Source: an uncultured Bacilli bacterium (GTDB lineage: Bacteria; Bacillota_I; Bacilli_A; RFN20; CAG-826). From it: 6,253 nt of DNA. The notes beneath the pieces were generated by a model. The model did no database searches and was not told where the DNA came from. It saw nothing but the letters and a program-made list of their open reading frames with translations. Position 1 is the stretch's first letter. The number at the start of each line of letters is the position of its first letter. Where the stretch lies: NCBI GenBank assembly GCA_934133115.1, contig CAKPAV010000106.1, positions 1 through 6,253 on the forward strand. Reading direction: 5' to 3'. The position numbers were made by a program, and so were the translations under genes. Positions 1-5,812 of this stretch are shown here, piece by piece.

Positions 1-1430
1 TTTACATCATACTCATCAAATATTTCAAGAGATAAATTATACATCTCTTTTATTTTTTCATACATTTTTTCAATATCTTTCTTACCATTATTAGAAAAAT
101 CGCCATTTTCTTTTGTTAATTCATTACTAATGTCTAGCATATTTTCTGCATGGTCACCAATTCTTTCAATATCGTTAATAACGTGGAAATAAGATCCAAC
201 TATTTTCTCGTTATTGCCATTCATTAGTGGCGCCAATTTAATTAAAAATTTAGTAATTTCTGTATTCATAAAATTAATTTGATTTTCATTAGATTTAAAT
301 TGATCTAAATCCATATTTTCATTTTTAAGTAATTTATCCATTGCCGAACTCAAATTTGTTTTGGCAATACTAGCCATGTATTCAACTTCTTTTTTTACTT
401 GAGTAATAGCAATTGATGGCGTTCTTAATAATCTTTCATCAATATATTTTAAATATACTTCTGAATTAGCATTCTTTTTATCTTTTACAATTATTGATGC
501 TAATTTGACGAGTACTTTTATAAATGGTAATAATAATATGGTTGTAACAATATTAAAAGTAATATGGAAAACCGCTATTTGTATTTCAGCATTACCACTA
601 AATAAGGAATCTAACAAATTAACGATATTATCTTCTAACGGCCATATAATAGCAGCAAATATAATTGTGCCAATAATGTTAAATAATAAGTGTATTACAC
701 CGGCTCTTTTTGCATTAGTTGACGTTCCAATAGTGGCAATTAATGCTGTAACACATGTGCCAATATTAGAGCCTAATATTATAAATAGAGCATTCCCTGT
801 TTTTAAAGCTCCTTGACCTACCATTACAATTACTAATCCTGTTACTGCAGATGATGATTGTACTATTGCTGTAAATAATATTCCTACTAATATTAATAAT
901 AATGGAAAATCAATTTTTGAAAACACATTGATAAATATTGATTTAATTTCTTCATTTGCAAATGATGCACTCATTAAATCTAATCCTATAAATACTAAAC
1001 CTAGCCCACATAATATGGAGCCAATATTTTTTACATTTTCATTTTTAAAAAAAGTCATCATAACACCAATGAAGGCAAGTACTGATGTAAACAAAGAAAT
1101 ATTAAGACTAGATAAAGATACTAACAAGCCTGTAACAGTTGTTCCAATATTTGCACCCATGATGATTGCTGCAGCCTGTGTAAGAGTCATTACGCCCGCA
1201 TTAACAAGGCCAATGGTCATAACGCTAGTTGCTGCAGAACTTTGGATTAACGCTGTTATCCCAGCACCAATTCCCACTCCTATGATGGGATTATTTCCAA
1301 TTTTTTCTAATAATTTTTTTAAGCCACGGCCCGTAGTTTTTTCTAAAGCACCACTCATCATATTCATGCCAGCAATAAAAACGCCACTACCAGCTAATAA
1401 AGACAATATACAAGTAATAATAATAGGCAT
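1..1430 (-). CDS. Na/Pi-cotransporter family protein with C-terminal PhoU-like domain (3' end outside window)
   Basis: This is a membrane transporter of the Na+/phosphate cotransporter II family (NptA/YjbB-like, Na_Pi_cotrans domain), expected to move phosphate or a similar anion across the cytoplasmic membrane. The reading frame is open from ATG at 1430 to the window edge, 476 codons; family members with this layout are usually near 550 residues, so only the C-terminal end is missing. The two inverted halves each carry the family signature: QSSAATS at residues 63-69 followed by GANIGTT at 92-98, and QSSSAVTG at 191-198 followed by GSNIGTC at 220-226. From about residue 335 the sequence becomes helical and charged, with ERIGDHAEN, a typical PhoU-like motif. 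The start is supported by AAGGAG ending ten bases before the ATG. It stands alone, downstream of the tRNA terminator. True substrate is inferred from family only; some PhoU-fused members have no proven phosphate transport. Confidence 0.9.
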   Translation of the reverse strand, partial: MPIIITCILSLLAGSGVFIAGMNMMSGALEKTTGRGLKKLLEKIGNNPIIGVGIGAGITALIQSSAATSVMTIGLVNAGVMTLTQAAAIIMGANIGTTVTGLLVSLSSLNISLFTSVLAFIGVMMTFFKNENVKNIGSILCGLGLVFIGLDLMSASFANEEIKSIFINVFSKIDFPLLLILVGILFTAIVQSSSAVTGLVIVMVGQGALKTGNALFIILGSNIGTCVTALIATIGTSTNAKRAGVIHLLFNIIGTIIFAAIIWPLEDNIVNLLDSLFSGNAEIQIAVFHITFNIVTTILLLPFIKVLVKLASIIVKDKKNANSEVYLKYIDERLLRTPSIAITQVKKEVEYMASIAKTNLSSAMDKLLKNENMDLDQFKSNENQINFMNTEITKFLIKLAPLMNGNNEKIVGSYFHVINDIERIGDHAENMLDISNELTKENGDFSNNGKKDIEKMYEKIKEMYNLSLEIFDEYDV

Positions 1431-1459
1431 ATAAATTAGACTCCTTACACGTATAAATA

Positions 1460-1468
1460 ATATTACCA
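1460..1468 (-). promoter_or_regulatory. Putative promoter of the Na/Pi transporter gene (extended -10)
   Basis: On the minus strand TGGTAATAT forms an extended -10 element (TGN followed by TAATAT) about 30 bases before the ATG. No good -35 box is visible at normal spacing, which is typical when the TGN extension is used. The tRNA terminator lies just upstream, so the gene needs its own promoter. Confidence 0.4.
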
Positions 1469-1489
1469 TACAACGGGAGTAAATAAAAC

Positions 1490-1513
1490 AAAAAAAGTGC
1501 CTTGAATGGCACT
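1490..1513 (-). terminator. Intrinsic terminator of the tRNA operon
   Basis: On the minus strand AGTGCC and GGCACT form a perfect 6-bp stem with a 6-base loop, followed directly by a run of T. It begins ten bases beyond the CCA end of tRNA-Phe, closing the tRNA operon and insulating the transporter gene downstream. Confidence 0.85.
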
Positions 1514-1523
1514 AAATTAACGA

Positions 1524-1599
<76 letters not shown>

Positions 1600-1602
1600 A
1601 AA

Positions 1603-1678
1603 TGGCGGAACTGACGGGAATCGAACCCGCGGTCTTCTCCGTGACAGGGAGACATGTTAACCGCTACACCACAGTTCC
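1603..1678 (-). tRNA. tRNA-Asp (anticodon GTC)
   Basis: A 76-base cloverleaf on the minus strand. The acceptor GGAACTG pairs with CAGTTCC, the discriminator is G as usual for tRNA-Asp, and CCA is encoded. The anticodon loop CTGTCAC carries GTC at 1643-1645. The U33-G34-U35 sequence is the recognition element of tRNA-guanine transglycosylase, so this tRNA is a predicted queuosine substrate, which ties in with the transporter at the right end of the window. Confidence 0.97.
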
Positions 1679-1680
1679 AT

Positions 1681-1757
<77 letters not shown>

Positions 1758-1766
1758 ATAATAAGA

Positions 1767-1857
1767 TGGCGGAGACTAAGAGATTCGAACTCTTGCGGGA
1801 CTTGCATCCCCTACCAGTTTTCAAGACTGGACCCTTCAACCACTTGGGTAAGTCTCC
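1767..1857 (-). tRNA. tRNA-Ser (anticodon TGA)
   Basis: A 91-base class II tRNA on the minus strand with the long variable arm expected for serine. The acceptor GGAGACT pairs with AGTCTCC, the discriminator is G and CCA is encoded. The anticodon loop CTTGAAA gives TGA at 1821-1823, reading UCN serine codons. Confidence 0.96.
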
Positions 1858-1873
1858 ATAAGATAATGTTTGT

Positions 1874-1949
1874 TGGTGGACCCTATAGGATTCGAACCTA
1901 TAACCAACCGGTTATGAGCCGGGAGCTCTGACCGTTGAGCTAAGGGTCC
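1874..1949 (-). tRNA. tRNA-Ile2 (genomic anticodon CAT, predicted lysidine-modified)
   Basis: A 76-base cloverleaf on the minus strand with genomic anticodon CAT at 1914-1916 in the loop CTCATAA. The acceptor GGACCCT/AGGGTCC, discriminator A and overall body resemble the AUA-reading minor isoleucine tRNA of Bacillota, in which TilS converts C34 to lysidine. It lacks the initiator C1-A72 mismatch and differs from the elongator Met gene next to it. Its place between Met and Ser matches the Ile gene of the B. subtilis trnB cluster as I recall it. A simple anticodon reading would mislabel it tRNA-Met, which remains the alternative. Confidence 0.8.
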
Positions 1950-1955
1950 AATTAT

Positions 1956-2033
1956 TGGTAGCTGCGGGGGGATTCGAACCCTCGACCTGCCGGGTATGAA
2001 CCGGCCGCTCTAAACCAACTGAGCTACACAGCC
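1956..2033 (-). tRNA. Elongator tRNA-Met (anticodon CAT)
   Basis: A 78-base cloverleaf on the minus strand with anticodon CAT at 1996-1998 in the loop TTCATAC, the loop I recall for the B. subtilis elongator Met tRNA. The acceptor GGCTGTG/CGCAGCT begins with a G-U pair, also seen in that tRNA. The D-loop has one more T than the neighbouring tRNAs. CCA is encoded. Confidence 0.88.
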
Positions 2034-2048
2034 ATTGAGTAAAATAAA

Positions 2049-2124
2049 TGGTGGAGCCAAGGGGGATCGAACCCCTGACCTCCTGAATGCAAATCAGGCG
2101 CTCTCCCAGCTGAGCTATGGCCCC
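2049..2124 (-). tRNA. tRNA-Ala (anticodon TGC)
   Basis: A 76-base cloverleaf on the minus strand. The acceptor GGGGCCA pairs with TGGCTCC; the third pair is G-U, the alanine identity pair in this tRNA being G3-U70. Discriminator A, CCA encoded, anticodon TGC at 2089-2091 in the loop TTTGCAT. It is the promoter-proximal gene of the operon. Confidence 0.97.
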
Positions 2125-2134
2125 ACGTCATTAA

Positions 2135-2161
2135 GCGTAACTTTGTATTTATCTCTTACGC
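2135..2161 (-). other. Hairpin at the predicted 5' end of the tRNA operon leader
   Basis: On the minus strand GCGTAA and TTACGC form a perfect 6-bp stem around a 15-base loop. The first G of the stem is where transcription should start from the promoter at 2169-2197. It could protect the 5' end or guide processing of the precursor; no function is proven. Confidence 0.4.
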
Positions 2162-2168
2162 AATAAAT

Positions 2169-2197
2169 AATATATCGAATTAAGATGAATAATGCAA
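2169..2197 (-). promoter_or_regulatory. Promoter of the seven-tRNA operon
   Basis: On the minus strand the -35 box TTGCAT (2192-2197) and -10 box TATATT (2169-2174) are separated by exactly 17 bases. Predicted start is around 2161, a G. Directly upstream at 2201-2216 lie two A-tracts of eight and seven bases in the transcribed orientation, placed like the UP element of strong stable-RNA promoters. Confidence 0.7.
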
Positions 2198-2200
2198 GTG

Positions 2201-2216
2201 TTTTTTTTATTTTTTT
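2201..2216 (-). promoter_or_regulatory. A-tract UP-element-like sequence upstream of the tRNA promoter
   Basis: Two A-tracts (seven and eight A on the minus strand, split by one T) sit three bases upstream of the -35 box, where the alpha subunit C-terminal domains of RNA polymerase bind in rRNA and tRNA promoters. Function is inferred from position and composition. Confidence 0.45.
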
Positions 2217-2217
2217 C

Positions 2218-2247
2218 AAAAAAAATTGTTCGTTGCACCAAACAATT
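2218..2247 (-). terminator. Second, distal terminator after the lipoprotein gene
   Basis: On the minus strand AATTGTTTG pairs with CGAACAATT (9 bp, one G-U) around a 6-base loop, followed by a run of eight T including the stem end. The pair at 2231/2240 is G-U only in minus-strand RNA and a C-A mismatch in plus-strand RNA, so the element fits leftward transcription. Confidence 0.75.
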
Positions 2248-2248
2248 G

Positions 2249-2282
2249 AAAAAGGTGGCATATTTTTTTAAATACACCACCT
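2249..2282 (-). terminator. First, proximal terminator of the lipoprotein gene
   Basis: On the minus strand AGGTGGTGTAT pairs with ATATGCCACCT to give an 11-bp stem with an 8-base A-rich loop, followed by five T. It starts 12 bases after the stop codon. Two of the pairs (2259/2276 and 2260/2275) are G-U wobbles in minus-strand RNA but mismatches in plus-strand RNA. Confidence 0.85.
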
Positions 2283-2294
2283 AAATTACAGTGT

Positions 2295-4262
2295 TTATTG
2301 AGCTACTTTATCAAAGAAAGCAATTAAAGTATAGTATCCGCTTGTTGTACTGCCAAACATAACAATTATAGTTGTTTTTCCTGATGGATCAACACAATTA
2401 TAAGAAGTTCCATTAGAAGATTGGTTAACCGACCAATTATTAGCAATCAAGTCTTTTACAAATTGCGTACCTGCTTCTACACCATCAATAGCAACTGCAA
2501 AATATGAATCGTCTCCTTTCTCACTAAAAATCATATATTCAAAACTGCTAGCGTTAATTGTTGGCAATTCTAAATTAGGATTATTAGTTAAGAACAAGCG
2601 AATATATTCTAGTGGGAATGTTGTAGAGGTAAGAGTTGAATTAGCACCTAATAATTTAACTGGTGCATTTTCACCAATTGTTATAGATAACATAGCAATA
2701 GATTTATCAGTTGCAGGAATTAAAGATAATGACACATTGACTGTATTTTTATTACTATCGACATATGTTCCTTTAATTACTCCATCTTTAACTTCACTAA
2801 TTTTCAAAATGTTACCACCTATATTAACAACATATTTGCTAATAGATACACTAGTGCTACCATTTAACCAAGTATTTACCATGTTGCTAGGAATATTCTT
2901 AGCAATCTTAAGATTTTCTTCCATATCATTTAATTTTAAGAAAGAAATCGCACTATCATCATAGTCACCAAAGGTCATCACATTTTTAGATATTACAGTT
3001 GTTGAGCTATCATTAATTGCTGCTTCATATTCATAAGAGACTTTCATGTTTTTATCGGCATCTAATTCAATAGATATTTGCGATACATATTCTTCTGAAC
3101 CATCATGTAATAAATACTCACCAACGTTACTAGCATCATCAGCATTTCTTGTAACATATTTACCATCTTTATATTCAAACATATCCGGAGAAATTTGATT
3201 CATACGTGGATAATAGATTGTTTGTGATAATTCTACATTTTCATAAGCATTGGTAACTGTTAAATTACCATCTTCATCAGATTTAAATATTACTGTACCA
3301 CCAACTGCATCAGAATGGGCAAGTCCTTGTCTAGATGTTACATTGGTTTTTAAATTGTTATTTTCAATGTAATATAAATTTTCGTTCATATAAACATTTG
3401 TTTCTACTTTTTGTGATTGTGAACTACCGCCACTTACTTTATAAGTATTATTGCTAGTAATCTTAGCTTTTGTTCTACGGCCTATTTTATCAAATGCTTC
3501 TTTAAGAGCATTAGCTTCAGCATATGTGTCATAGGCTGTTAGTTCACATTTTACTTCTGTTGCGCCTTGATAAGTAAAAGTAAAATCACCAAGATCTTTA
3601 TACACGATATTATTAGTCGAAACATATTCTTTTGATTCAAAAGTAACACCGCTTATCTTATCATTTTCAACAGTTACACTCATTTTAGCAATTTCCACAC
3701 TACTAGGATCATAAGCACCAATTTGAATAGCACCCATAGCTACAGCAGCAGCAATTGCCGTTCTTGTATCAGCATTAACAACCGAATAAGTACCATCTGC
3801 TTGTTTGACAAAGTCCTTTACTGAAACGATACTATCAAAGTCATTATCGAAAGACCAAGTTGCTGCTCCGTTTCCACTTGAAGAAGAAAGGTATTGGAGT
3901 TTAATAGTGTTATCAGCAGCATGATACCATTGAGCAACATAGCCATTAGAATTAACAAATTGTGCATTAACATCTACAACTTGAGAACTTGTTTTAGCAT
4001 AAACCGATAACTCGATACCACCTGTTTGGTATCTAGTTTTTAAAGAAATATTTAATCCTGTTGAAGAAAAGCCTGATCTTTGAGCATAAGTATATTTTCC
4101 CTCAACTGTGTAAGAGTCAAAGATTGATTTTAAGGCCGTAAGAGAAATATACTCTTTTTTATTGGTAGGATTAGGTGTTGGACTAGAATTACTACCACCA
4201 TTGTCACAAGCCACTAATGCCATCATCATAGCAGGTATTAATAAAAATATTTTTTTCTTCAT
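2295..4262 (-). CDS. Surface lipoprotein of unknown function with an internal domain duplication
   Basis: I do not recognise a named family. The 655-residue product begins with a lysine-rich N-terminus, a hydrophobic stretch and the lipobox LVAC with Cys19, so it should be cleaved by signal peptidase II and anchored to the outer face of the membrane. A Ser/Asn/Pro-rich linker (about 20-36) follows. Residues 44-236 and 253-438 look like diverged copies of one domain: LKSIFDS against LKEAFDK, DGTYSVVNAD (156-165) against DGKYVTRNAD (366-375), MSVTVEND (194-201) against ISIELDAD (396-403), and a GDFTF/FGDY close. Residues about 455-540 are a beta-rich module and 549-655 a further module with FPLEYIRLFL at its start and aromatic beta strands. 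The start is fixed by a full AAAGGAGG site eight bases before ATG. It is monocistronic, with tandem terminators. A substrate-binding or envelope role is possible but unproven. Confidence 0.88.
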   Translation of the reverse strand: MKKKIFLLIPAMMMALVACDNGGSNSSPTPNPTNKKEYISLTALKSIFDSYTVEGKYTYAQRSGFSSTGLNISLKTRYQTGGIELSVYAKTSSQVVDVNAQFVNSNGYVAQWYHAADNTIKLQYLSSSSGNGAATWSFDNDFDSIVSVKDFVKQADGTYSVVNADTRTAIAAAVAMGAIQIGAYDPSSVEIAKMSVTVENDKISGVTFESKEYVSTNNIVYKDLGDFTFTYQGATEVKCELTAYDTYAEANALKEAFDKIGRRTKAKITSNNTYKVSGGSSQSQKVETNVYMNENLYYIENNNLKTNVTSRQGLAHSDAVGGTVIFKSDEDGNLTVTNAYENVELSQTIYYPRMNQISPDMFEYKDGKYVTRNADDASNVGEYLLHDGSEEYVSQISIELDADKNMKVSYEYEAAINDSSTTVISKNVMTFGDYDDSAISFLKLNDMEENLKIAKNIPSNMVNTWLNGSTSVSISKYVVNIGGNILKISEVKDGVIKGTYVDSNKNTVNVSLSLIPATDKSIAMLSITIGENAPVKLLGANSTLTSTTFPLEYIRLFLTNNPNLELPTINASSFEYMIFSEKGDDSYFAVAIDGVEAGTQFVKDLIANNWSVNQSSNGTSYNCVDPSGKTTIIVMFGSTTSGYYTLIAFFDKVAQ

Positions 4263-4270
4263 AATTTTAT

Positions 4271-4278
4271 CCTCCTTT
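4271..4278 (-). promoter_or_regulatory. Strong ribosome binding site of the lipoprotein gene
   Basis: AAAGGAGG on the minus strand, a near-complete match to the 16S rRNA anti-Shine-Dalgarno sequence, lies eight bases before ATG 4262. It confirms this start and suggests high translation. Confidence 0.85.
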
Positions 4279-4307
4279 TAATTCGTAGAAAGAAAATAAT
4301 TGTTAAT

Positions 4308-4313
4308 ATTATA
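4308..4313 (-). promoter_or_regulatory. Putative -10 box of the lipoprotein gene
   Basis: A consensus TATAAT on the minus strand lies about 45 bases before the lipoprotein ATG, giving a leader of roughly 35-40 bases. At 17-base spacing the -35 region reads TTTATT, a poor match, so an activator or read-through from pncB may contribute. Confidence 0.45.
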
Positions 4314-4316
4314 GCT

Positions 4317-4355
4317 CTTTATTAATAAATAATAAAGCATTTTTTTACTTTATTA
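4317..4355. repeat. Three alternating AT-rich inverted-repeat arms, possible weak terminator of pncB
   Basis: On the plus strand CTTTATTA (4317-4324), TAATAAAG (4330-4337) and CTTTATTA (4348-4355) are exact 8-base arms. The middle arm can pair with either neighbour, giving two mutually exclusive hairpins with loops of 5 and 10 bases. In minus-strand RNA the hairpin nearer pncB is followed by UUUAUU, a weak terminator at best. In plus-strand RNA the left hairpin is followed by CA and seven T. Confidence 0.4.
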
Positions 4356-4370
4356 ATCAAAATGTTAAAA

Positions 4371-5573
4371 TTACTTATTAACAGCACTGTTTTTTACTCT
4401 ATTTTCAACTATTTTTTTCAATTCTTTCAAATAATTATCATCTAAGCACATTGTTTTTCCATCTACATCAGATAACTTAGCAACTGGTTTTCCATTTATT
4501 CGTTGTAATTTGATAACAATATTTAATGCTTGTTCATTGGTATCATTTGAACAATATGTTCCAATTCCAAACGATACAATTGCGCGATCTTTAAAATAGT
4601 CAAATAAAGCTTGTGCTTTATCAAAGTTTAAACTATCACTAAATAACAATGTTTTTTCTTTAGTGTTTATTCCTAATTTTTCATAATGAGAAAGAATTTT
4701 TTCTCCCCATTCATACGGATCACCAGAATCATGTCTTACACCTTTATAGCGGCTTGCATTATTAAAGTCAAAATCTAGCAAGAACAAATCAGTAGTTAAT
4801 GTATCAGTTAATGCTATTCCATTTGCGCCTTTATATTCTTCATACCAATCATCCATTGTATATTTGTTATCAAAAGCAATATCTAACCCATCAATTCCTT
4901 GATACATTTGCACTAATTCATGAGCGTATGTACCAATTGGTGTAACATTGTATTTCATTGCTAAATAAACATTAGACGTTCCAACACAATTTTTGGTTTT
5001 AGTCACAAATTCTTTCACCATATAATCTTGGAATTCACGTGATAGTCTCCTACGACATCCGAATTCCGCAAATTTAAAAGTATATGTACCATTTTGCATC
5101 TTATTTATTTTAACATCTAAATGTTCTTTTGCTTCTTTTAATAATTCTTGATAATTATATTTAAAGCGGAAATATACCTCATTAATTATTTCTAATAAGT
5201 AAATTTCAAAAGGCATAGCTAAATAACAAGGTCCTTTAACCACGCATATTAATTCTTTTTTGTCATTTAAATGGCAATCAACATAACTTCTATTCAATTT
5301 AAATGTCGATAAAAATTTTATATAATCATCTTTAATAAAGGATATTGAACTTAAATAATTTAATTCTTCTTTTTGAAATGTTAAGGTACACAAATGATCA
5401 ATTTGCTCGTTTATTTCTTGTAACATTTCTTCACTAAAAGTAACATCTTTGTTACGACATTTGAAGTGATATTCTCCTATTGGTTCTTGATATTTATGAA
5501 GCATTAATTGATTCATATTAAACTTATAAAAATCGGTATCTAAAAGACTTTCAATAATTGGTTCTAATTTCAT
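4371..5573 (-). CDS. pncB: Nicotinate phosphoribosyltransferase (E. coli-type, 400 aa)
   Basis: The enzyme makes nicotinate mononucleotide from nicotinate and PRPP, with ATP use, in the Preiss-Handler salvage route to NAD; it acts in the cytoplasm. The product from ATG 5573 is 400 residues, the length of E. coli PncB, and follows it end to end from memory: LLDTDFYKFNM (10-20), FGCRRRLSRE (171-180), VGTSN (197-201), GTYAHE with the phosphorylatable His218, SRYKGVRHDSGDP (274-286), LLFSDSL (309-315), SFGIGT phosphate-binding loop (334-339) and NGKPVAKLSD (360-369). The key residues are intact. A GTG nine bases upstream (5582) is in frame, but it overlaps the GGGGAG ribosome binding site, which is correctly spaced for the ATG. 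Most Bacillota I know carry a longer, about 490-residue NAPRTase, so this subtype is of some interest. It is divergent from the queuosine transporter, and upstream of the lipoprotein with a 108-base gap. Confidence 0.96.
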   Translation of the reverse strand: MKLEPIIESLLDTDFYKFNMNQLMLHKYQEPIGEYHFKCRNKDVTFSEEMLQEINEQIDHLCTLTFQKEELNYLSSISFIKDDYIKFLSTFKLNRSYVDCHLNDKKELICVVKGPCYLAMPFEIYLLEIINEVYFRFKYNYQELLKEAKEHLDVKINKMQNGTYTFKFAEFGCRRRLSREFQDYMVKEFVTKTKNCVGTSNVYLAMKYNVTPIGTYAHELVQMYQGIDGLDIAFDNKYTMDDWYEEYKGANGIALTDTLTTDLFLLDFDFNNASRYKGVRHDSGDPYEWGEKILSHYEKLGINTKEKTLLFSDSLNFDKAQALFDYFKDRAIVSFGIGTYCSNDTNEQALNIVIKLQRINGKPVAKLSDVDGKTMCLDDNYLKELKKIVENRVKNSAVNK

Positions 5574-5581
5574 TTTTTTCA

Positions 5582-5587
5582 CTCCCC
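5582..5587 (-). promoter_or_regulatory. Ribosome binding site that sets the pncB start
   Basis: GGGGAG on the minus strand ends eight bases before ATG 5573. Because its last base is the G of the upstream in-frame GTG (5582), that GTG cannot be the start served by this site. Confidence 0.75.
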
Positions 5588-5598
5588 ATTACGCTAGT

Positions 5599-5607
5599 AA
5601 TATATCA
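5599..5607 (-). promoter_or_regulatory. Putative pncB promoter (extended -10)
   Basis: On the minus strand TGATATATT provides a TGN extension and a TATATT -10 box, about 25 bases before the start codon. The -35 region at 17-base spacing (ATGCAT) is weak. The predicted start near 5592 leaves a very short leader that just includes the ribosome binding site. Confidence 0.45.
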
Positions 5608-5655
5608 TATATTTTTTTAAAATGCATTCTAGACCGCTTACATTCAAAATAATTG

Positions 5656-5684
5656 TTGCAAAACTAGTAAAAATCAGTTAATAT
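5656..5684 (+). promoter_or_regulatory. Promoter of the riboswitch-controlled transporter gene
   Basis: A -35 box TTGCAA (5656-5661) and -10 box TAATAT (5679-5684), each 4 of 6 to consensus, are separated by exactly 17 bases. Transcription would start near 5691, about five bases before the first riboswitch stem, as expected for a compact leader. Confidence 0.6.
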
Positions 5685-5695
5685 TCATTCGTAAA

Positions 5696-5744
5696 AGACA
5701 GTTCGTTGTTGCCATCCTGTCTATAAATAAAACCAGGAACAAAG
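5696..5744 (+). promoter_or_regulatory. Probable preQ1-I riboswitch aptamer with overlapping antiterminator arm
   Basis: Stem P1 is AGACAG (5696-5701) with CTGTCT (5717-5722). The loop opens with TTC, as in the B. subtilis queC aptamer from memory, and has a C just before the 3' strand where the ligand-pairing C is expected. P1 is followed by the A-rich tail ATAAATAAAAC. Loop bases GTT (5705-5707) can pair with AAC (5731-5733) to form the P2 pseudoknot at the same offset as in B. subtilis. Bases 5733-5744 also form the 5' arm of an antiterminator against 5769-5779. Ligand binding would therefore favour the terminator, turning the downstream queuosine-precursor transporter off. The gene context is the classic one for preQ1 control. 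The aptamer subtype is less certain than the overall switch. Confidence 0.75.
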
Positions 5745-5762
5745 TATCTTGACTAATATTTT

Positions 5763-5791
5763 CAGGTCCTTTGTCTTGGACCTGTTTTTTT
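5763..5791 (+). terminator. Regulated intrinsic terminator in the transporter leader
   Basis: CAGGTCC (5763-5769) pairs with GGACCTG (5778-5784), a perfect 7-bp stem with an 8-base loop, followed by seven T. It lies upstream of the gene it controls. The loop and 3' arm contain the partner of the antiterminator: CTTTGT (5769-5774) pairs with ACAAAG (5739-5744), and TTGG (5776-5779) with CCAG (5733-5736). Confidence 0.9.
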
Positions 5792-5812
5792 GTTATTAGG
5801 AGTGTGTTATTT

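Noticed and set aside
505..1434. Open plus-strand frames at 505-816 and 928-1434
   Set aside because: They lie antisense to the Na/Pi transporter frame, which carries clear QSS and GxNIGT motifs. Their translations are low-complexity hydrophobic and lack a convincing ribosome binding site.
2737..2964. Open plus-strand frame of 75 codons inside the lipoprotein gene
   Set aside because: Antisense shadow of the lipoprotein coding sequence, with no supporting start signal.
5574..5582. GTG at 5582 as the start of pncB
   Set aside because: It overlaps the GGGGAG ribosome binding site, and the ATG at 5573 has ideal spacing and gives the family length.
5691..5760. Purine, guanidine or SAM riboswitch in the transporter leader
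   Set aside because: The conserved core motifs I know for these classes are absent, while the TTC loop start, A-rich tail and gene context fit preQ1-I.
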